A stretch of DNA of 17,273 bases from Bacillota bacterium. GTDB taxonomy: Bacteria > Bacillota > Clostridia > Oscillospirales > Oscillospiraceae. Under the pieces are notes generated by a model, which saw nothing but the letters and a program-made list of their open reading frames with translations, was not told the origin of the DNA and did not search any database. A program made the position numbers and the translations under genes. Positions within the stretch are counted from its first letter, which is position 1, and each line of letters starts with the position of its first letter. The DNA is taken from NCBI GenBank assembly GCA_017861415.1, contig JAGFXS010000007.1, forward strand, positions 1 through 17,273, in the 5' to 3' direction. Below are positions 14,856 to 17,273 of the stretch, in pieces.

Positions 14856-14988
14856 GATGATCGAACGCCTCTTGATGAATTGACCGTATCTTCTCTGGCG
14901 CATGAAACTTGGAGAGGTTCGAGAGATCTTGAAGAGGCCCTCCGCGTACAAGCTATACGATAGCTCTAAAGTTTGTTTAGTATAACTA

Positions 14989-15017
14989 TTGTGGCTTTTG
15001 ATGAAATCATGTACAAT
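14989..15017 (+). promoter_or_regulatory. Possible promoter for the DUF1538/P-II operon
   Basis: TTGTGG (14989-14994), a 17-base spacer and TACAAT (15012-15017) precede the operon, leaving a leader of about 100 bases. The -35 matches only 3 of 6. Confidence 0.35.
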
Positions 15018-15126
15018 TAAAATAAATAAGCTAACAAATATGGTAACCTAATGAAAGGGGGAATAAACCTAACCCAATGGAAATGGGCTTTGAAAATACG
15101 GAATAAGTGGAGGAAGTGAACCCTAT

Positions 15127-16617
15127 TTGAGTATAATTTTTGAAAAATTAAAAGAAGCAATGTTGTCGGTTGTATCCATCGTGCTGCTTGTACTGATTCT
15201 GAACTTTACCTTAACCCCTCTGGAACCGGACCAGCTAATCCGGTTTTTGCTTGGCTCTTTGCTGATTGTCATTGGGCTGGCTATCTTCCTACTGGGCGTT
15301 GAACTGGGGCTTGATAAAATTGGTCAGCAGATGGGCTCCGCCATTGCCAAATCCAATAAAGTGTGGATTGTTGTAATCGTCGGCATATTGCTGGGATTCT
15401 TCATCTCTGTTGCCGAGCCAGACCTGCACATTTTGGCGGGTCAGGTGGATGCTGTTACCTCAGGATTGGTGTCTAAGCTGGTCATTGTGATCATTGTCTC
15501 TGTTGGCATCGCGCTGCTTTTGTCTTTGGGACTGGTTAGAATCGTTTACAACATTTCCCTGCACAAAATGCTAACGGTACTATATGGTATTATTTTAATT
15601 CTTGCTATTTTTACGTCGCCGGAGTTCTTATCCATATCCTTTGACGCATCTGGCGCCACCACGGGAGCCCTGACGGTGCCCTTCATCCTTGCCTTGGCGC
15701 TGGGCGTGTCCGGGCTGAAAAAGGATTCTGAGGCTTCTGAAGAGGACAGCTTCGGCCTTGTGGCCATCACGTCCACAGGTGCCATCATATCCGTTATGAT
15801 TATGAACATCATCAGCGGGGCGGATAAAATCACAGGCACCATTGATGTGTCAGGCACCAATTCCGGAACCATTTTGTCTCCCTTTATTCATAAGCTACCT
15901 GTTGTGGCATCTGAAATTTTCCTGGCACTGCTGCCGATACTTATTATTTTCTTAATTGGCCAGAAGTCCGTCTTCAAATTGACCCCAAAAGCTAGGAATA
16001 GAATTCTGATCGGCATGTTATATTCCTTTATCGGATTAGTTCTGTTCCTTACCGGGGTGAACGCCGGATTTATGCAGGTAGGCACCATTGTAGGGGCGCA
16101 AATTGCCTCCATGGAGAATAAGACTTTACTCATTGTGATTGGATTTGTTCTGGGTTTGGTCACTATACTGGCCGAACCTGCTGTCTATGTACTGACAAAC
16201 CAAATTGAAAATGTGACCAGCGGCTACGTCAAGCGGAAAACGGTTCTGATTGCTCTGGCCATGGGCGTAGGGGTCTCTGTTGCCCTGTCAATGATCCGCA
16301 TCCTGATTCCTGAGCTGAAGCTTTGGCATTACCTGCTGCCGGGGTATATCATCGCGCTGGCCATGTCATATATGGTGCCAAAGCTCTTTGTGGGTATCGC
16401 CTTCGACTCCGGCGGGGTGGCATCTGGGCCTATGACAACCACCTTCATTCTGGCCTTTGCCCAGGGGGCGGCCGCTTGTATTGAAGGGGCGGATGTGCTG
16501 TTAGATGGTTTCGGTATCATAGCCATGGTGGCCCTGACCCCGCTGATTGCGCTGCAAATCTTGGGTCTCATCTACAAATTTAAGTCCAGAAAAGGAGGAC
16601 TTGAACATGACGCCTAA
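15127..16617 (+). CDS. DUF1538 membrane protein with two repeats
   Basis: This 496-residue protein has about twelve to fourteen hydrophobic segments and matches the DUF1538 family, probably a transporter of unknown substrate. The two halves are clear repeats: AEP at 96-98 and again at 349-351, each followed by an aliphatic stretch and an (D/N)xVTSG turn; and FDASGATTGALTVPF at 172-186 against FDSGGVASGPMTTTF at 426-440. These glycine-rich FDxxG loops probably form the core of a pseudo-symmetric transport site. The start is a TTG at 15127. GGAGG lies at 15109-15113, which is 13 bases away and longer than usual, and no better in-frame start exists nearby. The P-II-like gene overlaps its end by 11 bases, so the two are translated together, and the P-II protein probably senses a ligand and gates the membrane protein. 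Confidence 0.85.
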   Translation: MSIIFEKLKEAMLSVVSIVLLVLILNFTLTPLEPDQLIRFLLGSLLIVIGLAIFLLGVELGLDKIGQQMGSAIAKSNKVWIVVIVGILLGFFISVAEPDLHILAGQVDAVTSGLVSKLVIVIIVSVGIALLLSLGLVRIVYNISLHKMLTVLYGIILILAIFTSPEFLSISFDASGATTGALTVPFILALALGVSGLKKDSEASEEDSFGLVAITSTGAIISVMIMNIISGADKITGTIDVSGTNSGTILSPFIHKLPVVASEIFLALLPILIIFLIGQKSVFKLTPKARNRILIGMLYSFIGLVLFLTGVNAGFMQVGTIVGAQIASMENKTLLIVIGFVLGLVTILAEPAVYVLTNQIENVTSGYVKRKTVLIALAMGVGVSVALSMIRILIPELKLWHYLLPGYIIALAMSYMVPKLFVGIAFDSGGVASGPMTTTFILAFAQGAAACIEGADVLLDGFGIIAMVALTPLIALQILGLIYKFKSRKGGLEHDA

Positions 16618-17269
16618 TATGGAAAATATCATATTTATCTGTGTCATCGTTAACCGAAACGTTGGAAGCAGAGTGCTGCACGCGGCAAGAAAATATGGGC
16701 TTTCCGGCGGTACCATATTGCTCGGGAGGGGGACAATTAAAAATCCCCTTCTGGAGGCGCTCGCCTTAAATGATGTCAAGAAGGAAATTGTATTTCTTGT
16801 GGCGGAAGAGTCTGTTGGATTGAAGTTTTTGGAGAATTTAAGCAAAGAACTGAAGCTGCAAAAGCAGAACCATGGCATTGCCTTTGTCAGAGATGTAGCC
16901 CGTGTGTGCGGCACTAAGTGCCTCAGCTGCAGCGGCCTTCAGGATATTGGAGATGAGGAGAACGCAATGTATCAGTCTGTTTATATCATTGTTGATCGGG
17001 GAAAGGGCGAAACGGCCGTGGAAGCTGCCACCAAAGCTGGGGCCAAGGGTGCCACCATTATCAGCGCAAGAGGATCGGGCATTCATGAAACCAGCAGGCT
17101 GTTTAACATGGAGATAGAACCCGAAAAAGAGATAGTGCTGATTATCTTAAAAAGCGAGATCGCTGAAAAGGTGGTCTCTGCCGTTCGTACTGAAATGGAC
17201 ATAGATAAGCCCGGCAACGGCATAATATTTGTTCAGAATGTTCGGCAGGTTTATGGATTATTTGAATAA
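16607..17269 (+). CDS. Tandem P-II-like regulator paired with DUF1538
   Basis: The 220-residue protein holds two P-II-type domains. The first (about 5-100) starts with NIIFICVIVNRNVGSRVLHA and ends in HGIAFVRDVARVCG. The second (about 120-218) starts with SVYIIVDRGKGETAVEAATK and ends in NGIIFVQNVRQVYG. Both show the beta-alpha-beta pattern, a GAKGATIISARG-like loop and the closing strand of P-II proteins. Canonical GlnB has one domain of 112 residues, a T-loop tyrosine and forms trimers; here a fused pair is seen and no GlnB uridylylation motif. The frame is open upstream to 16547, but AGGAGG lies 7 bases before the ATG at 16607, which I choose. It overlaps the DUF1538 gene by 11 bases. A role in sensing a nucleotide or metabolite and controlling its membrane partner is inferred from known P-II/transporter pairs. 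Confidence 0.85.
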   Translation: MTPNMENIIFICVIVNRNVGSRVLHAARKYGLSGGTILLGRGTIKNPLLEALALNDVKKEIVFLVAEESVGLKFLENLSKELKLQKQNHGIAFVRDVARVCGTKCLSCSGLQDIGDEENAMYQSVYIIVDRGKGETAVEAATKAGAKGATIISARGSGIHETSRLFNMEIEPEKEIVLIILKSEIAEKVVSAVRTEMDIDKPGNGIIFVQNVRQVYGLFE

Positions 17270-17273
17270 ACCA

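Larger units (their letters stand above)
14807..15126 (+). other. 320-base divergent spacer between the recombinase and DUF1538 genes
   Basis: It contains the recombinase promoter (14827-14855), a perfect AGCTAT-ACG-ATAGCT inverted repeat (14951-14965), a candidate promoter for the DUF1538 gene (14989-15017), and two tiny frames. The first, at 14838-14963 on the plus strand, starts with GTG and would encode 41 hydrophilic residues (DELTVSSLAHETWRGSRDLE within), but it lies over the recombinase promoter and has no ribosome site. The second, at 15051-15119, encodes 22 residues with three tryptophans and ends just before the DUF1538 start. No spoVT start and no second attachment site are visible here. 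Confidence 0.45.

Noticed and set aside
14838..14963. 41-codon plus-strand frame starting with GTG beside the recombinase
   Set aside because: No ribosome site, and it overlaps the recombinase promoter; it is kept only as a note on the spacer.
14807..17273. The missing 5' part of spoVT or a second attachment site in the right part of the window
   Set aside because: No frame on either strand shows the AbrB core or a repeat of the junction sequence, so the partner must lie outside the window.

Overview
The window looks like the chromosome of an anaerobic, spore-forming member of the Clostridia, most like the Oscillospiraceae (Flavonifractor/Lawsonibacter-type). The reasons are moderately high GC, GGAGG ribosome sites with occasional TTG or GTG starts, and the families present: YlbJ, SpoVT, a PRK06851-type ATPase, a DUF6514-like protein, DUF4330, split TSUP transporters and a DUF1538/P-II pair. 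The genus is inferred from protein style, not from a marker gene.

Left part (1-6.3 kb). The first 110 codons of a family-4 glycosyltransferase run off the left edge on the minus strand, divergent from a small DUF4330 membrane-anchored protein. A 161-base spacer with competing hairpins leads to a P-type IIA calcium ATPase, followed by a two-HKD cardiolipin synthase. A long hairpin ends this rightward block and overlaps the end of a leftward pair of half-size TSUP (TauE/SafE) genes joined by an ATGA overlap.

Middle part (6.3-12.6 kb). A membrane-anchored, parvulin/SurA-like extracytoplasmic folding protein reads left from a clear sigma-A-type promoter. A 488-base spacer follows, holding a cluster of TGTCGA (Spo0A-box-like) motifs ahead of a DUF6514-like gene and a PRK06851 P-loop ATPase. 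Then come a leftward ylbJ with a small four-cysteine protein behind it, and a rightward lipoprotein ApbE flavin transferase. Several of these genes belong to families tied to sporulation.

Right part (12.6-17.3 kb). This is the most striking region. One uninterrupted 734-codon minus-strand frame encodes a complete large serine recombinase (about residues 1-584) and then continues in frame into the last 150 residues of the sporulation regulator SpoVT (residues 585-734). The AbrB DNA-binding start of SpoVT is missing and is not found elsewhere in the window. This is the structure expected at one end of a skin-like integrative element inserted in spoVT, with the recombinase at the boundary and the 5' part of spoVT beyond the right edge. 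Upstream of the recombinase, and so possibly inside the element, is a rightward pair of overlapping genes: a duplicated DUF1538 membrane protein and a duplicated P-II-like regulator. If the model holds, excision would rebuild spoVT during sporulation, as the sigK skin element does for sigK. If not, the strain simply carries a disrupted spoVT.
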